The notes under the pieces are model-generated. The model searched no databases and was not told where the DNA came from. It was given only the letters and a program-made list of their open reading frames with translations. The translations under genes and the position numbers were made by a program. Shown one piece after another: positions 25,314-34,864 of a stretch of 64,000 nt of DNA (within the stretch, counting starts at the first letter, position 1; each line of letters begins with the position of its first letter). The DNA is from Enterococcus alcedinis (GTDB lineage: Bacteria; Bacillota; Bacilli; Lactobacillales; Enterococcaceae): assembly GCF_014635985.1 (NCBI RefSeq), contig NZ_BMDT01000002.1, forward strand, positions 62,001 to 126,000, written 5' to 3'.

Positions 25314-26669
25314 TTAGCGATCACTCATCTTGGTATAGTCACGGTCTTCGGTCACTTCTTGATAAGCTGGTCGAATGATTTTCTTCGAATTAATTAACTC
25401 TTCCATCCGATGAGCTGACCAGCCAACGATTCTGGCAATTGCAAAAATCGGCGTATAAATTTCTTCCGGTAACCCAAGTAAGTTATAAACAAAGCCGCTG
25501 AAAAAATCAATATTGGCACTGACACCTTTAAACATCTTACGTTTGCTACCAATAATTTCTGGTGCTAAACGTTCAATCAAAGCATACAACTCATATTCTT
25601 CACGTGCATCCTCGCCTTTTTCTTCTGCTAATTTAGAAACATAGCGTTTAAAAATCGCTGCTCTCGGATCATTGTCACTATAAATCGCATGCCCCATCCC
25701 ATAGATAAGTCCTTTTTTATCAAACGCTTTCTTATCTAGTAAATCTTCTAGGTATTGACGCACAGCTGCTTCATCACTGTAATCAGAAATATTCGCTTTT
25801 AAATCGGCCATCATTTGCGTAACTTTAATGTTGGCGCCTCCATGTTTAGGACCTTTTAATGAACCTAGCGCTGCGGCAATCGTTGAATACGTATCCGTTC
25901 CACTTGAGGTGACTACACGTGTTGTAAAAGTCGAGTTATTTCCCCCGCCATGCTCCATATGTAAAATTAAAGCCATATCGAGTGTTTGTGCTTCTTGCTT
26001 CGTGTATTGCCGATCCGGACGTAGCATCATCAATAACGTTTCTGCCGTACTTAAATTATCTTCTAGTTTCGGTAAATGAATATACATACTTTCTTCCTTA
26101 TTATAATGATTATAGGCATGATATGCATAAATCGCCAATAATGGAAAAACACTGATTAACATCAAACTTTGATTCAAAACATTTTCCAAAGAGACGTCAT
26201 CCGCGCATTCATCATAGCTAGCCAGTGTCAGAACACTACGCGATAAACTGTTCATAATATCTGCAGAAGATGCTTTCATAACCACATCACGGACAAAATT
26301 CGTCGGTAAAGTCCGATTGCTTGAGATTAATTGTTGGAATTCCGCCAATTCATTTTCGTTAGGTAATTCCCCAAACAACAACAAATAAGCCGTTTCTTCA
26401 AAACCGAAACGTTCTTCTAATACAAATCCATCGACTAACTCATCAATCGCAATCCCACGATAACGTAATTCACCCGCACCTGGTACCACTTCTCCATTCA
26501 CAACTTTTTCAGGGTAAACCGTCGAAATGGTCGTTAATCCAGCAACGACACCTTTTCCGTTTTCATCGCGCAACCCTTGCTTTACTTCATATTTTTTATA
26601 CAAATCACTGGCGATTTGATTATTTTTTTCACTTAACGCTAACATTTTCTCGTAATCCAAACCAATCAT
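25314..26669 (-). CDS. citZ: Citrate synthase
   Basis: Condenses acetyl-CoA and oxaloacetate to citrate. About 451 aa, the long form seen in clostridia and some lactic acid bacteria rather than the 370-aa Bacillus form. Landmarks: GVVAGLTTIS and ELRYRGIAIDEL, HMEHGGGNNSTF, LKGPKHGGAN and YGMGHAIYSDNDPRA, which carry the catalytic histidines. Start uncertain: the longest frame begins at 26711, but AAGGAG sits 12 bases before ATG 26669, and TTG 26660 is a further option. Divergent from acnA-icd, so the three genes form the oxidative branch from acetyl-CoA to 2-oxoglutarate. Confidence 0.95.
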   Translation of the reverse strand: MIGLDYEKMLALSEKNNQIASDLYKKYEVKQGLRDENGKGVVAGLTTISTVYPEKVVNGEVVPGAGELRYRGIAIDELVDGFVLEERFGFEETAYLLLFGELPNENELAEFQQLISSNRTLPTNFVRDVVMKASSADIMNSLSRSVLTLASYDECADDVSLENVLNQSLMLISVFPLLAIYAYHAYNHYNKEESMYIHLPKLEDNLSTAETLLMMLRPDRQYTKQEAQTLDMALILHMEHGGGNNSTFTTRVVTSSGTDTYSTIAAALGSLKGPKHGGANIKVTQMMADLKANISDYSDEAAVRQYLEDLLDKKAFDKKGLIYGMGHAIYSDNDPRAAIFKRYVSKLAEEKGEDAREEYELYALIERLAPEIIGSKRKMFKGVSANIDFFSGFVYNLLGLPEEIYTPIFAIARIVGWSAHRMEELINSKKIIRPAYQEVTEDRDYTKMSDR

Positions 26670-26711
26670 CCTTTCTGACATCTCCTTACATGATAATGTT
26701 AGATTTCTCAT

Positions 26712-26840
26712 TTAACATCACTATTTGTTAAAATTTATTATAGCACGGTAAGCTTAAAATGAAAGTTTTTTTCATTTAACATTTGCTTTTTTTCATTTTG
26801 AACGTATAATTATTCCATATCTATTATTCAAGAAACAGGA
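26712..26840. promoter_or_regulatory. Divergent citZ / acnA promoter region
   Basis: Minus strand: TGCTATAAT, an extended -10, serves citZ with a weak -35 (CTTTCA). Plus strand: TATAAT with TTTGCT 17 bases upstream serves acnA. The 11-mer TCATTTAACAT occurs twice (26708-26718 and 26772-26782), and TTTTTTTCATTT occurs twice between the promoters, suggesting repeated sites for a shared regulator. Confidence 0.6.
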
Positions 26841-26849
26841 GGATTCACT

Positions 26850-29543
26850 ATGAAATGGCAGAAAGAACTAGTATTAGACAACGAAACGTATCATTTTATT
26901 GATTTAAAATCCATCGCTGAAAACTATCATGTAAATTTAACAAACTTACCTTATTCAATCCGCGTATTATTAGAAAGCGTTGCACGTCAGATGGGAGAAG
27001 ATATCACAACAGAGGATGTCGCTTCACTGATTCACTGGGATGCGAGCAAGCCACAAGGCGTTGTGCCTTTCAAAGTCGAACGCGTCATCTTACAAGACTT
27101 TACCGGTGTTCCCGCCGTTGTTGACCTCGCTGCAATGCGTGATGCGATGATTGCTTTAGATGGTAATGCCACTGATATTAACCCTGATATTCCGGTAACT
27201 TTAGTCATTGACCACTCGGTACAAGTTGACCAATACGGTACTGCTGCTGCGGTTTCATTGAATACCGAAAAAGAATTCGAAAGAAACCACGAACGTTACC
27301 AATTTTTAAAATGGGCGCAATCTTCCTTTAAAAACTTCGATGTTGTTCCTCCTGAAACAGGAATTATTCACCAAGTCAACTTAGAAGTCTTATCCGAAGT
27401 GATTTTAGAAGAAGAATCCGCAGGTCAAAAATGGCTATTCCCAGATACCTTACAAGGAACCGACTCCCATACAACAATGATTAACGGTTTAGGTGTTTTA
27501 GGCTGGGGTGTTGGCGGAATCGAAGCTGAAGCAGCCTTACTCGGTGAGCCTTCTTTCTTCCCAACGCCTGAAGTGATCGGTGTGCGTTTTATCGGTGAAT
27601 TACCTTCTGGCGCAACAGCAACGGACCTTGTTCTATCGATTACGGAGACACTCCGTAAAGAAAGCGTTGTCGGAAAATTCGTGGAATTCTTCGGACCAAG
27701 TTACTCTGAGTTGAGCTTAGCTGATCGTGCAACGATCGCCAACATGGCTCCTGAATACGGTGCAACTTGCGGATTTTTCCCAATTGATGACGAAACGTTG
27801 AATTACTTACGCGTCACGGGTCGCCCAGACCACGTGATCACTCGTGTAGAAGCTTACGCGAAAGCGAACGGTTTCTTTTACGACACTGAAAACGAACCAA
27901 CTTATACAAAAGTTGTAACCGTTGATTTAGCAACGATTGAACCGGCACTTGCAGGACCAAAACGTCCTCAAGATCGAATTATTTTATCCGACGTCGCAAG
28001 CGATTTTGATCAAGGTGTAACAGCTCCAGTCGGACCTAAAGGTTTTGGTTTACCTGAAGCAGAACACGAAAAGAAAGTGACCATTGATTGGGATAAAACC
28101 GACAAGGAACTGACCACAGGTGATTTAGTCATCGCGGCGATTACAAGTTGTACAAACACAAGTAACCCATTCGTCATGCTTTCTGCTGGACTTCTAGCAA
28201 AAAATGCGGTCGAAAAAGGCTTACGTGTGCCTGATTATGTCAAAACATCACTCGCACCAGGTTCAAAAATTGTCACGAGTTACTTAGAAGCAAGTGGCTT
28301 AATGCCTTATCTCGAAAAACTAGGCTTCTATTTAGTTGGTTACGGCTGTACAACATGTATCGGGAACTCTGGACCACTAGACCCTGAAATGACTCAAGCA
28401 ATTACAAGCGAAGACATGCTCGTTTCTTCTGTCCTATCTGGTAACCGCAACTTTGAAGGCCGAATTCACCCACTTGTGAAAGCCAACTACCTTGCATCTC
28501 CACCATTAGTCGTGGCGTATGCATTAGCCGGAACGATTAAAAAAGATTTAACCACGGAACCGATTGGCTTTGACCAACAAGACAATCCGATTTTCTTAAG
28601 TGATATTTGGCCTGAAAAAGCTGAAGTCCAAGCTTACGTCGATCAATTCGTTTCACCAGAAGCATTCCGTAGTGCGTACAGCGATTTATTTAGTGCAAAC
28701 GAACGTTGGAATGCGATCGAAACAACGCAAAGCAACGCCTACGATTGGGATGATGCTTCAACTTATATCGCATTACCACCTTACTTTGAAGGCCTAACAA
28801 AAGAACTACCAAAACAAGGAACACTAACGAATTTACACGTTTTAGCGAAACTCGGTGATTCGGTTACAACCGACCACATCTCCCCTGCCGGCAGTATTTC
28901 ACTGAAATCTTCTGCAGGTGTGTATTTAAAAGAAAAAGGTTTATCGTACAGTGATTTCAACTCTTACGGTTCACGTCGTGGAAATCATGAAATCATGATG
29001 CGCGGCACATTCGGGAATATTCGTTTACAAAATGAACTCGTACCAGAAATTAGCGGCGGTTACACACGCTACTTGCCAACGAATGAAGAAATGTTTATTT
29101 ATGATGCCTCGATGCGTTACCAAGAAGAAAACATCGGTTGTATGATTTTAACGGGTAAAGATTACGGGATGGGCTCATCACGTGACTGGGCAGCCAAAGG
29201 GACTCAATTACTAGGCGTCAAAGTCGTCTTAGCTGAAAGTTACGAGCGAATTCACCGCAGCAACCTAGTGATGATGGGCGTTGTACCGTTAGAATACTTA
29301 CCTGGTGAAACCGCGGATACTTACGGCTTAACGGGCGAAGAAACGTTCGAGGTATTGTTACCAGAAGAACCAGAAGTTGGCCAACTCATTGAAGTGATTG
29401 CAACGAATCAAGCGGGCGAGAAAACAAGCTTCCAGACACGTCTACGCTTCGATGCACCCGCGGATATTCGTTACTGGAAACACCAAGGAATCTTACCAAT
29501 GGTGATTCGTAAAAAATTAAGTGAAAGTGTAGGTAGCGTTTAA
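26850..29543 (+). CDS. acnA: Aconitate hydratase A
   Basis: [4Fe-4S] enzyme isomerising citrate to isocitrate. 897 aa, full length for AcnA/CitB. Cluster cysteines are in TSCTNTSNP (about residue 434) and [13 protein letters not shown] (about 500-506). The substrate-binding [12 protein letters not shown] block lies at about 203-215 and the C-terminal swivel domain ends with [19 protein letters not shown] at 26850 follows AGGAGG by 7 bases. One base separates its stop from icd. AcnA in Gram-positives can moonlight as an RNA-binding regulator when iron is low. Confidence 0.98.
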   Translation: MKWQKELVLDNETYHFIDLKSIAENYHVNLTNLPYSIRVLLESVARQMGEDITTEDVASLIHWDASKPQGVVPFKVERVILQDFTGVPAVVDLAAMRDAMIALDGNATDINPDIPVTLVIDHSVQVDQYGTAAAVSLNTEKEFERNHERYQFLKWAQSSFKNFDVVPPETGIIHQVNLEVLSEVILEEESAGQKWLFPDTLQGTDSHTTMINGLGVLGWGVGGIEAEAALLGEPSFFPTPEVIGVRFIGELPSGATATDLVLSITETLRKESVVGKFVEFFGPSYSELSLADRATIANMAPEYGATCGFFPIDDETLNYLRVTGRPDHVITRVEAYAKANGFFYDTENEPTYTKVVTVDLATIEPALAGPKRPQDRIILSDVASDFDQGVTAPVGPKGFGLPEAEHEKKVTIDWDKTDKELTTGDLVIAAITSCTNTSNPFVMLSAGLLAKNAVEKGLRVPDYVKTSLAPGSKIVTSYLEASGLMPYLEKLGFYLVGYGCTTCIGNSGPLDPEMTQAITSEDMLVSSVLSGNRNFEGRIHPLVKANYLASPPLVVAYALAGTIKKDLTTEPIGFDQQDNPIFLSDIWPEKAEVQAYVDQFVSPEAFRSAYSDLFSANERWNAIETTQSNAYDWDDASTYIALPPYFEGLTKELPKQGTLTNLHVLAKLGDSVTTDHISPAGSISLKSSAGVYLKEKGLSYSDFNSYGSRRGNHEIMMRGTFGNIRLQNELVPEISGGYTRYLPTNEEMFIYDASMRYQEENIGCMILTGKDYGMGSSRDWAAKGTQLLGVKVVLAESYERIHRSNLVMMGVVPLEYLPGETADTYGLTGEETFEVLLPEEPEVGQLIEVIATNQAGEKTSFQTRLRFDAPADIRYWKHQGILPMVIRKKLSESVGSV

Positions 29544-29544
29544 A

Positions 29545-30780
29545 ATGACGACAATCGAAGAAAAAATCATTCCGTACATCCCTGGCGATGGCGTCGGACA
29601 AGAAATTTGGCAAGCAAGTCAAAACGTTTTTGACGCTGCAATAACCAAAGCATACAACGGCGAGAAAAAAATTGTCTGGCAAGAAATTTTAGCCGGTGAA
29701 AAATCGTTCAACGAAACAGGCGAATGGTTACCTGAAGCGACACTCGATGCCATTCATGCAGCAAAAATCGCAATTAAAGGACCACTGACCACTCCGGTTG
29801 GTGGGGGTATTCGCTCGATTAACGTAACGTTACGTCAAAAACTCGATTTATTTGCCTGCGTGCGCCCTGTCCGTTATTTTGATGGTGTGCCTTCACCTGT
29901 CAAAGAACCTGAAAAAACAGATATGGTGATTTTCCGTGAAAATACCGAAGATGTTTATGCAGGAATTGAATTTGCGATCGATGATCCAAAAACAAAAAAA
30001 ATCATCGACTTTTTACAAAATGAATTAGATGTTACAAACATTCGCTTCCCTGAAACTTCAGGAATCGGCATTAAACCGATTTCCAAAGAAGGTAGCCAAC
30101 GTTTGGTCTACGCTGCGATTGAGTACGCGATTAAACAAGGGCGTAAAAGCGTGACGCTCGTTCATAAAGGCAATATCATGAAGTTTACTGAAGGTGGATT
30201 CAAATCATGGGGGTACGAAGTCGCTGAAAACAGCTTTAGCGATGCGACCTTTACGATGCGCCAATTCGATGACATCAAGGCTACCGACGGACTTAAAACA
30301 GCTCAAAACGCCTTAAAAGCGGCTAAAGAAGCCGGAAAAGTCATTATCAATGATGTCATCGCGGATAATTTCTTACAACAGATTTTACTTTACCCAGAAC
30401 GCTACGATGTTGTCGCTACGACGAACTTGAACGGGGATTACATTTCAGACGCCCTAGCTGCACAAGTTGGTGGCATTGGCATCTCTCCAGGTGCGAATAT
30501 TAACTACCACACTGGGTATGCCATTTTCGAAGCAACACACGGCACCGCGCCAGACATTGCTGGACTGGGCAAAGCCAATCCTTCTTCGTTATTGTTATCA
30601 GGCGTGATGATGTTCGAATACCTTGGATGGCAAGAAGCAGCAGATTTAATTACAAGCGCCATTGAAACAGCCTTGATTAACAAACAAGTCACAAGCGATT
30701 TTGCAAGTCAATTGAATGATGCAACGTTACTCACGACCCAAGAATTCGGTGACCATTTAATCACTTTACTAAATAAATAA
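29545..30780 (+). CDS. icd: NADP-dependent isocitrate dehydrogenase
   Basis: Oxidatively decarboxylates isocitrate to 2-oxoglutarate. 411 aa. Substrate site [17 protein letters not shown] and [15 protein letters not shown], the NTTxx-type nucleotide region [20 protein letters not shown], and [13 protein letters not shown] near the end. ATG begins one base after the acnA stop with only a weak ribosome site, so it is translationally coupled. With citZ and acnA it gives the cell a route to glutamate; no oxoglutarate dehydrogenase is present here. Confidence 0.97.
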   Translation: MTTIEEKIIPYIPGDGVGQEIWQASQNVFDAAITKAYNGEKKIVWQEILAGEKSFNETGEWLPEATLDAIHAAKIAIKGPLTTPVGGGIRSINVTLRQKLDLFACVRPVRYFDGVPSPVKEPEKTDMVIFRENTEDVYAGIEFAIDDPKTKKIIDFLQNELDVTNIRFPETSGIGIKPISKEGSQRLVYAAIEYAIKQGRKSVTLVHKGNIMKFTEGGFKSWGYEVAENSFSDATFTMRQFDDIKATDGLKTAQNALKAAKEAGKVIINDVIADNFLQQILLYPERYDVVATTNLNGDYISDALAAQVGGIGISPGANINYHTGYAIFEATHGTAPDIAGLGKANPSSLLLSGVMMFEYLGWQEAADLITSAIETALINKQVTSDFASQLNDATLLTTQEFGDHLITLLNK

Positions 30781-30783
30781 TTT

Positions 30784-30829
30784 TTACGTTAACTTTTTAT
30801 TTACAAACAGGTTAACGTAATGCTATACT
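30784..30829 (+). promoter_or_regulatory. bioY promoter with BirA-type operator
   Basis: TTTACA (30800-30805), 18-bp spacer, TGC-TATACT (30824-30829). Overlapping it is a perfect 10-bp inverted repeat TTACGTTAAC ... GTTAACGTAA (30784-30793 and 30811-30820), which in the form GTTAACt-N15-gGTTAAC matches the Gram-positive biotin repressor BirA operator. Biotin should therefore repress bioY. Confidence 0.82.
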
Positions 30830-30868
30830 CCTTTCACAGCAGTTTTTGCTAAGAAAGGAGTCTTTTTG

Positions 30869-31405
30869 ATGAAATTAACATTACGCGAACAATTGATTTC
30901 AGGTTTATTTGCGGCACTCATCGCCGTTGCATCACAAATTGTTATCCCATTGGGGTTCGTTCCTTTGAGCCTACAAACACTGATGATTGGCTTAACGGCA
31001 ACGTTACTCGGACGTCGTATCGGGACATGGAGTATTATTATTTATTTATTATTAGGACTCATTGGACTTCCTGTATTTGCAGGTGGCGCGAGTGGTTTCG
31101 GCGTTTTATTCGGACCGACTGGAGGGTATTTGATCGGATTCGTCTTTGCGAGTCTGTTAATCGGTACGTTACAAAATCGTTCGAACGGCACTTATTTTCC
31201 GACCTTCCTGATTAATTTACTAGGATTTATGGTGGCCTTATTATTCGGAACAGTCTGGTTAACCCTCGTCGCAAACTTAACATGGACCCAAGGACTTGCA
31301 GGAGGCTTCGTCCCATTCATCCTCCCCGAAGCCATCAAAGCCACCATCGTCAGCACCTTAGCCGTATGGATGAAAAAAAGATTACGCATCCTAGAGGCGA
31401 TTTAA
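30869..31405 (+). CDS. bioY: Biotin transporter S component BioY
   Basis: Substrate-binding membrane subunit of the ECF biotin transporter. 178 aa, six hydrophobic segments. Typical BioY landmarks: PLGFVPLSLQTLMIGLTA, LLGLIGLPVFAGGASGFGVL and FGPTGGYLIGF. ATG at 30869 follows AAGGAG by 8 bases; a TTG one codon earlier is ignored. No ECF energising module is nearby; it must use the shared module encoded elsewhere. Its last codons already belong to the first unit of the 123-bp repeat array, so the array has replaced or reached the original 3' end. Confidence 0.93.
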   Translation: MKLTLREQLISGLFAALIAVASQIVIPLGFVPLSLQTLMIGLTATLLGRRIGTWSIIIYLLLGLIGLPVFAGGASGFGVLFGPTGGYLIGFVFASLLIGTLQNRSNGTYFPTFLINLLGFMVALLFGTVWLTLVANLTWTQGLAGGFVPFILPEAIKATIVSTLAVWMKKRLRILEAI

Positions 31406-31800
31406 AAGGTGCTTTGATATGAGAGATAAGAACTAATTTGGAAAAATCGCTTTTTGATTTTATCCAAATCAGGCTTATCTCCGAAATATCAACCTTTTAA
31501 ATGCCGTTTCAATTAGAGGCAATTTCTTAAGCGCTTAGATACGAGAGATAAGAGCAGCCTACGAAAAAATAGCTTTTTCATTTTTATCGGAGGATGACTT
31601 ATCTCCGAGTATCTGCTTAGGAAATGCCATTTCAATTAGAGGCTATTTCTTAAGCGCTTAGATACGAGAGATAAGAGCAGCTTACGAAAAAATAGCTTTT
31701 TCATTTTTATCGGAGGATGACTTATCTCCGAGTATCTGCTTAGGAAATGCCGTTTCAGCTAGAGTCGAGTTCTTAAACGATTAGATACGTAAGACAAAAA
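31395..31800. repeat. Tandem array of 123-bp hairpin repeats
   Basis: Three full units start at 31395, 31517 and 31640 (periods 122 and 123 bases) and a decayed fourth starts at 31763. Units 2 and 3 are almost identical; unit 1 is diverged. Each unit begins AGGC near ATTT, has a left arm around GATACGAGAGATAAG, a central T-rich loop, and a right arm CTTATCTCCGAGTATCT that largely complements the left arm. Unit 1 overlaps the last four codons of bioY. No ORF and no CRISPR-like spacer uniqueness. Confidence 0.92.
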
Positions 31801-31848
31801 CTTTTTATCAATAATGCTCGCTGAATCATTTCACTTCAAGCGTATAAA

Positions 31849-31884
31849 TAAAGACAAGTATCCATTACTGGACTTGTCTTTTCT
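31849..31884 (+). terminator. Terminator downstream of the repeat array
   Basis: 10-bp perfect stem AAAGACAAGT/ACTTGTCTTT with a T-rich 3' side. Probably the original bioY terminator, now 440 bases away from its stop codon. From 31885 to 32070 I see nothing further. Confidence 0.75.
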
Positions 31885-32069
31885 ATCGCTATCTTTCTCT
31901 ACAATTGTTTCTAATTCATACTTCCCTTACTACCCTCTGACAATAAAGTCGCAATCAATTTTTACATGTCCTGTTGCCTTCGTGATTAATTGTTGGGCTT
32001 ATCTTCCAATTGATTGGATTAATGGGGATTGATATGTTTAAAAAAGAAGATAAAAAACTTCTTTAATAC

Positions 32070-32102
32070 CAAAAAAACGAAAGAATCTGAGATTCTTCCG
32101 AT
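32070..32102 (-). terminator. Terminator of the arsR-copA chimera
   Basis: Stem CGGAAGAATC/GATTCTTTCG with loop TCA followed by seven T residues on the minus strand, immediately after the stop codon. The stem closely resembles the one that ends the tldR/guide RNA unit at 34838-34862. Confidence 0.85.
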
Positions 32103-32108
32103 TTTTTA

Positions 32109-32414
32109 TTATTTTACTTTTGCTGGTTTGAAGCCTTTTAAACGCAATGCATTTAACAATACAGAAACGGAACTTAAACTCATCGCAGCTCCCGCAAATA
32201 TTGGACTAAGTAATGGTACACCGAATAGATACAAAATACCCATCGCGATTGGAATACCAATTCGTCGTTCTAATTCTTTCACGTTCATTTCTTCGACAGA
32301 GAGTAGAAACAAGATATTAAAACGTGTCGGATTACTTAGCATGTGAAAAAGAAGGAGGGCTTGATCTATCGCAACATGATTTTCATTGATTCGATCATTG
32401 GTTTGGTTATTCAT
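32109..32414 (-). pseudogene. ArsR regulator N-terminus fused to copper ATPase C-terminus
   Basis: 101-aa frame made of two unrelated parts. Residues about 1-50 are an ArsR/SmtB regulator ([37 protein letters not shown]) that stops just before the DNA-recognition helix. From GIP onward ([19 protein letters not shown], then [20 protein letters not shown]) it is the last membrane segments and tail of a CopA/CopB-type copper ATPase. The join is in frame at a GIP tripeptide that fits both parents, as expected for a short-homology deletion. The ribosome site GGAGG is 7 bases before ATG 32414. The regulator half cannot bind DNA normally, so function is doubtful. Confidence 0.85.
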
Positions 32415-32442
32415 CAGGCGCCCTCCACCTTCCATAAATACC

Positions 32443-34395
32443 TTAATTTGATAAATATTTTTTCGGTGTTACTAGTAATCTTAACGCATTCAAGATAACC
32501 ATAATAGTACTTCCTTCATGTAAGATAACACCAATTGCGATATCCATTCTTCCTAAGAAGTTTAACACGACTAGGACAATCACGACAAACATTGAAAAAT
32601 AAATATTTTGCCAAGTGACTTTATCCATTTTTTTAGACAATTGATGCGCATAAACGAGTTTCGATAGGTCATTGTTCATTAACACTAAGTCAGCAACATC
32701 CATTGCCACATCTGTTCCATCACCCATTGCCACACCAACGTCAGCTGTCACAAGTGCCGGTGCATCATTAATCCCATCACCTAACATACCTGTCGCTCCA
32801 TATTTTCGTTGTTGCTCTTGAACGATTGCTGCTTTATCTTCTGGCATGACATTGGCTACAACTTCATCAATACCAATTTGTTTCCCAACGGCTTCCCCTG
32901 TTAATTTTGCATCACCAGTAATCATCGTTGTATGAATACCAACTGATTTGAAATATTTCACAGCATCTTTTGCATGTTGGTTCGGAACATCCATTAAAGC
33001 AATTAGCCCAATCACGTATTCATCTTTTCCTACAAAGACAACCGTTTTCCCTTCAGCCGCCAATTTTTCTTCTTTTTGTTTATACACAAAGGAGACATTA
33101 CTAAATGAAGTCGGTTTACCAATACGATAAACCGTATTTTTGATACTTGTTGATAAGCCGCGACCGATTTCGTTTTCAACAGCTAGATTTAATTCTTTTC
33201 TATTTGGAAATTGATTGATAATCGCTGTCGCTAGTGGATGATTTGATTGTTTTTCCATTGAAACGATGATATCAATCAACTCATTTTCATCAATGCCATT
33301 TTCAAACGTATAATCAGTTACAACTGGTTTACCATTTGTTAGTGTTCCCGTTTTATCAAAAGAGATTGCTTTTAAGCCCCCTAATTTTGATAAATAAGCG
33401 CCACCTTTCACTAAAACTCCTTTTTTAGATAAATTTGAAATCGTTGCTAAAGTTGTTGGAACGGCACTTGCAGCGAGCGCACAGGGTGACACGGCAATTA
33501 AGTAAACCATACTTCTGTATAAACTCACTTCCCAAGTCCAGCCAAAAATATACGGGCCAGAAAGCAAGACTAATGGGAACATCAATAAGACAAATGTGAC
33601 ATACTTAGGTTCTAAACGTTGAATCAATGTCGCTGTTTTCGTTAGGCTCTTTTGCGATTGATTGACTAATTGTAAAATTTTTGAAAAGACCGTTTCAGAA
33701 CTATCTTTTGTGACTTCCATCGTAAAGGTACCTGAACCATTAATCGTACTACCAAAAACTTCATCACCAATATTTTTTTCTTTCGGAATACTCTCACCAT
33801 TGATTGAAGACTCATCTACGGAAGTTGTTCCACTTAGAATGACACCATCCGTCGGAATTTGATCCCCATTTAATACTTGTAACGTGTCGCCTATTTTTAC
33901 TTGATCGACTGGAATCACTTTCGTTGAACCATTCGGTAAAACGATACGCGCCTCTGTCGGGTTCATTTCAAGTAAGTTTTTAATTTCTCGTTTACTTTTT
34001 CCATCAACATAGGCTTCTAAGAAATGCGCTCCTGCAAAAATAACAATCAGCAAAGCCCCTTCTTCCCAGTTACCAATCGCGACAGCACCCGCAGTTGCTA
34101 ACGCCATCAGCAAATGGATATTTGGAGAAAATTTCTTCGCTCGCATCGTATTACGAATCGTATCACCAAAACCTTCAAGAATAATGTGGTAGCCGGCAGT
34201 TAAGATGGAAAGACCAAAAGCAATATTCGCGTATAAGACCATCCCTTCACCGAAGTACAAACCGATTAAAAATGCTACAAGTCCAATAAAATACATAATG
34301 ACAGGAAATTTTCCACCGTGGTCATGATCGTGATCATGTCCGTGATCGTGGTTGTGGTCATGGTCATGATTGTGGTTATGTTGTTTACTTGACAT
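32443..34395 (-). CDS. P1B-4-type heavy-metal translocating ATPase
   Basis: Membrane pump exporting divalent transition metals (Fe2+, Co2+ or Zn2+). 651 aa. His/Asp-rich N-terminus (residues 5-27) instead of a Cys metal-binding domain. The membrane metal motif is SPC ([10 protein letters not shown]) and the late motif HEGST precedes the last helix, the combination that defines the P1B-4 group (CzcP, PfeT, FrvA, ZosA) rather than CPC copper or DK zinc pumps. Phosphorylation site DKTGTLTNG and hinge [10 protein letters not shown] are intact. ATG at 34395 follows AAAGGAG; the longer frame covers that site. Promoter carries ArsR-type operators, but the adjacent regulator is broken. Confidence 0.92.
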   Translation of the reverse strand: MSSKQHNHNHDHDHNHDHGHDHDHDHGGKFPVIMYFIGLVAFLIGLYFGEGMVLYANIAFGLSILTAGYHIILEGFGDTIRNTMRAKKFSPNIHLLMALATAGAVAIGNWEEGALLIVIFAGAHFLEAYVDGKSKREIKNLLEMNPTEARIVLPNGSTKVIPVDQVKIGDTLQVLNGDQIPTDGVILSGTTSVDESSINGESIPKEKNIGDEVFGSTINGSGTFTMEVTKDSSETVFSKILQLVNQSQKSLTKTATLIQRLEPKYVTFVLLMFPLVLLSGPYIFGWTWEVSLYRSMVYLIAVSPCALAASAVPTTLATISNLSKKGVLVKGGAYLSKLGGLKAISFDKTGTLTNGKPVVTDYTFENGIDENELIDIIVSMEKQSNHPLATAIINQFPNRKELNLAVENEIGRGLSTSIKNTVYRIGKPTSFSNVSFVYKQKEEKLAAEGKTVVFVGKDEYVIGLIALMDVPNQHAKDAVKYFKSVGIHTTMITGDAKLTGEAVGKQIGIDEVVANVMPEDKAAIVQEQQRKYGATGMLGDGINDAPALVTADVGVAMGDGTDVAMDVADLVLMNNDLSKLVYAHQLSKKMDKVTWQNIYFSMFVVIVLVVLNFLGRMDIAIGVILHEGSTIMVILNALRLLVTPKKYLSN

Positions 34396-34434
34396 ATAAA
34401 ACACTCCTTTATTTTTCAATTTACATGTTCAGAT

Positions 34435-34497
34435 ATTCATATGAATACTTAAACATTTGTTACCTAGAGTATACATGAATGGATATTCATATGTCAA
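34435..34497 (-). promoter_or_regulatory. Metal ATPase promoter with ArsR/CzrA-type operators
   Basis: Minus strand TTGACA (34497-34492), 18-bp spacer, TATACT (34473-34468). The spacer is filled by the inverted repeat ATGAAT-N4-ATTCAT (34475-34490). A second, perfect dyad ATTCATATGAAT lies downstream at 34435-34446 in the leader. TGAA/TTCA dyads of this form are typical binding sites of ArsR-family metal sensors (CzrA, CadC, SmtB). Confidence 0.8.
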
Positions 34498-34598
34498 CTC
34501 TTTTATTTGATTTTTGGTTCTTTTCTACTATTCATTACGCCTACTCTTTAAGTGAATCTCTAAAAACCTTATCATTTCAACACTTCAAGAGATGGAAT

Positions 34599-34681
34599 AA
34601 AAAAAACGTCTACTCAAAATGGTATTCCTTCAAAACGTTAAATAGAATTTTTGAAGGGATACCATTGAGTGACGCTTTTTG
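34599..34681. terminator. Long hairpin, bidirectional terminator-like
   Basis: Left arm 34607-34635 pairs over most of its length with 34648-34674, with eight A residues before and CTTTTT after. It has T-runs in both directions. It lies between the metal ATPase promoter and the tldR unit with no gene immediately attached. From 34683 to 34837 I see nothing. Confidence 0.7.
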
Positions 34682-34833
34682 AGTTTATTATTCTAACAGG
34701 ATTGTTTCAACGTTACCAGTTAATCGATGGCATCGGTATCTCGACAGATTTCCTTACGTTAAGCTAACTGATTACTTCTCGCTTAACCGTTTACGATTTC
34801 TATCCGATTAATTGCTCATATTGAGCGCATTAC

Positions 34834-34862
34834 AAAAGCGGAAGAATCAAAGATTCTTCCGC
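34834..34862 (-). terminator. Terminator of the tldR / guide RNA transcript
   Basis: Perfect 11-bp stem GCGGAAGAATC/GATTCTTCCGC with a 3-base loop, followed on the minus strand by TTTT. It begins only a few bases after the candidate guide segment. Confidence 0.88.
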
Positions 34863-34864
34863 TT

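Noticed and set aside
31395-31800. CRISPR array
   Set aside because: Units are 123 bases long and repeat over their whole length; there are no short repeats with unique spacers and no cas genes.
32443-34395. Copper (CopA) or zinc/cadmium (ZntA/CadA) ATPase
   Set aside because: The membrane motif is SPC, not CPC, and HEGST replaces the motifs of those groups, which places it in P1B-4.
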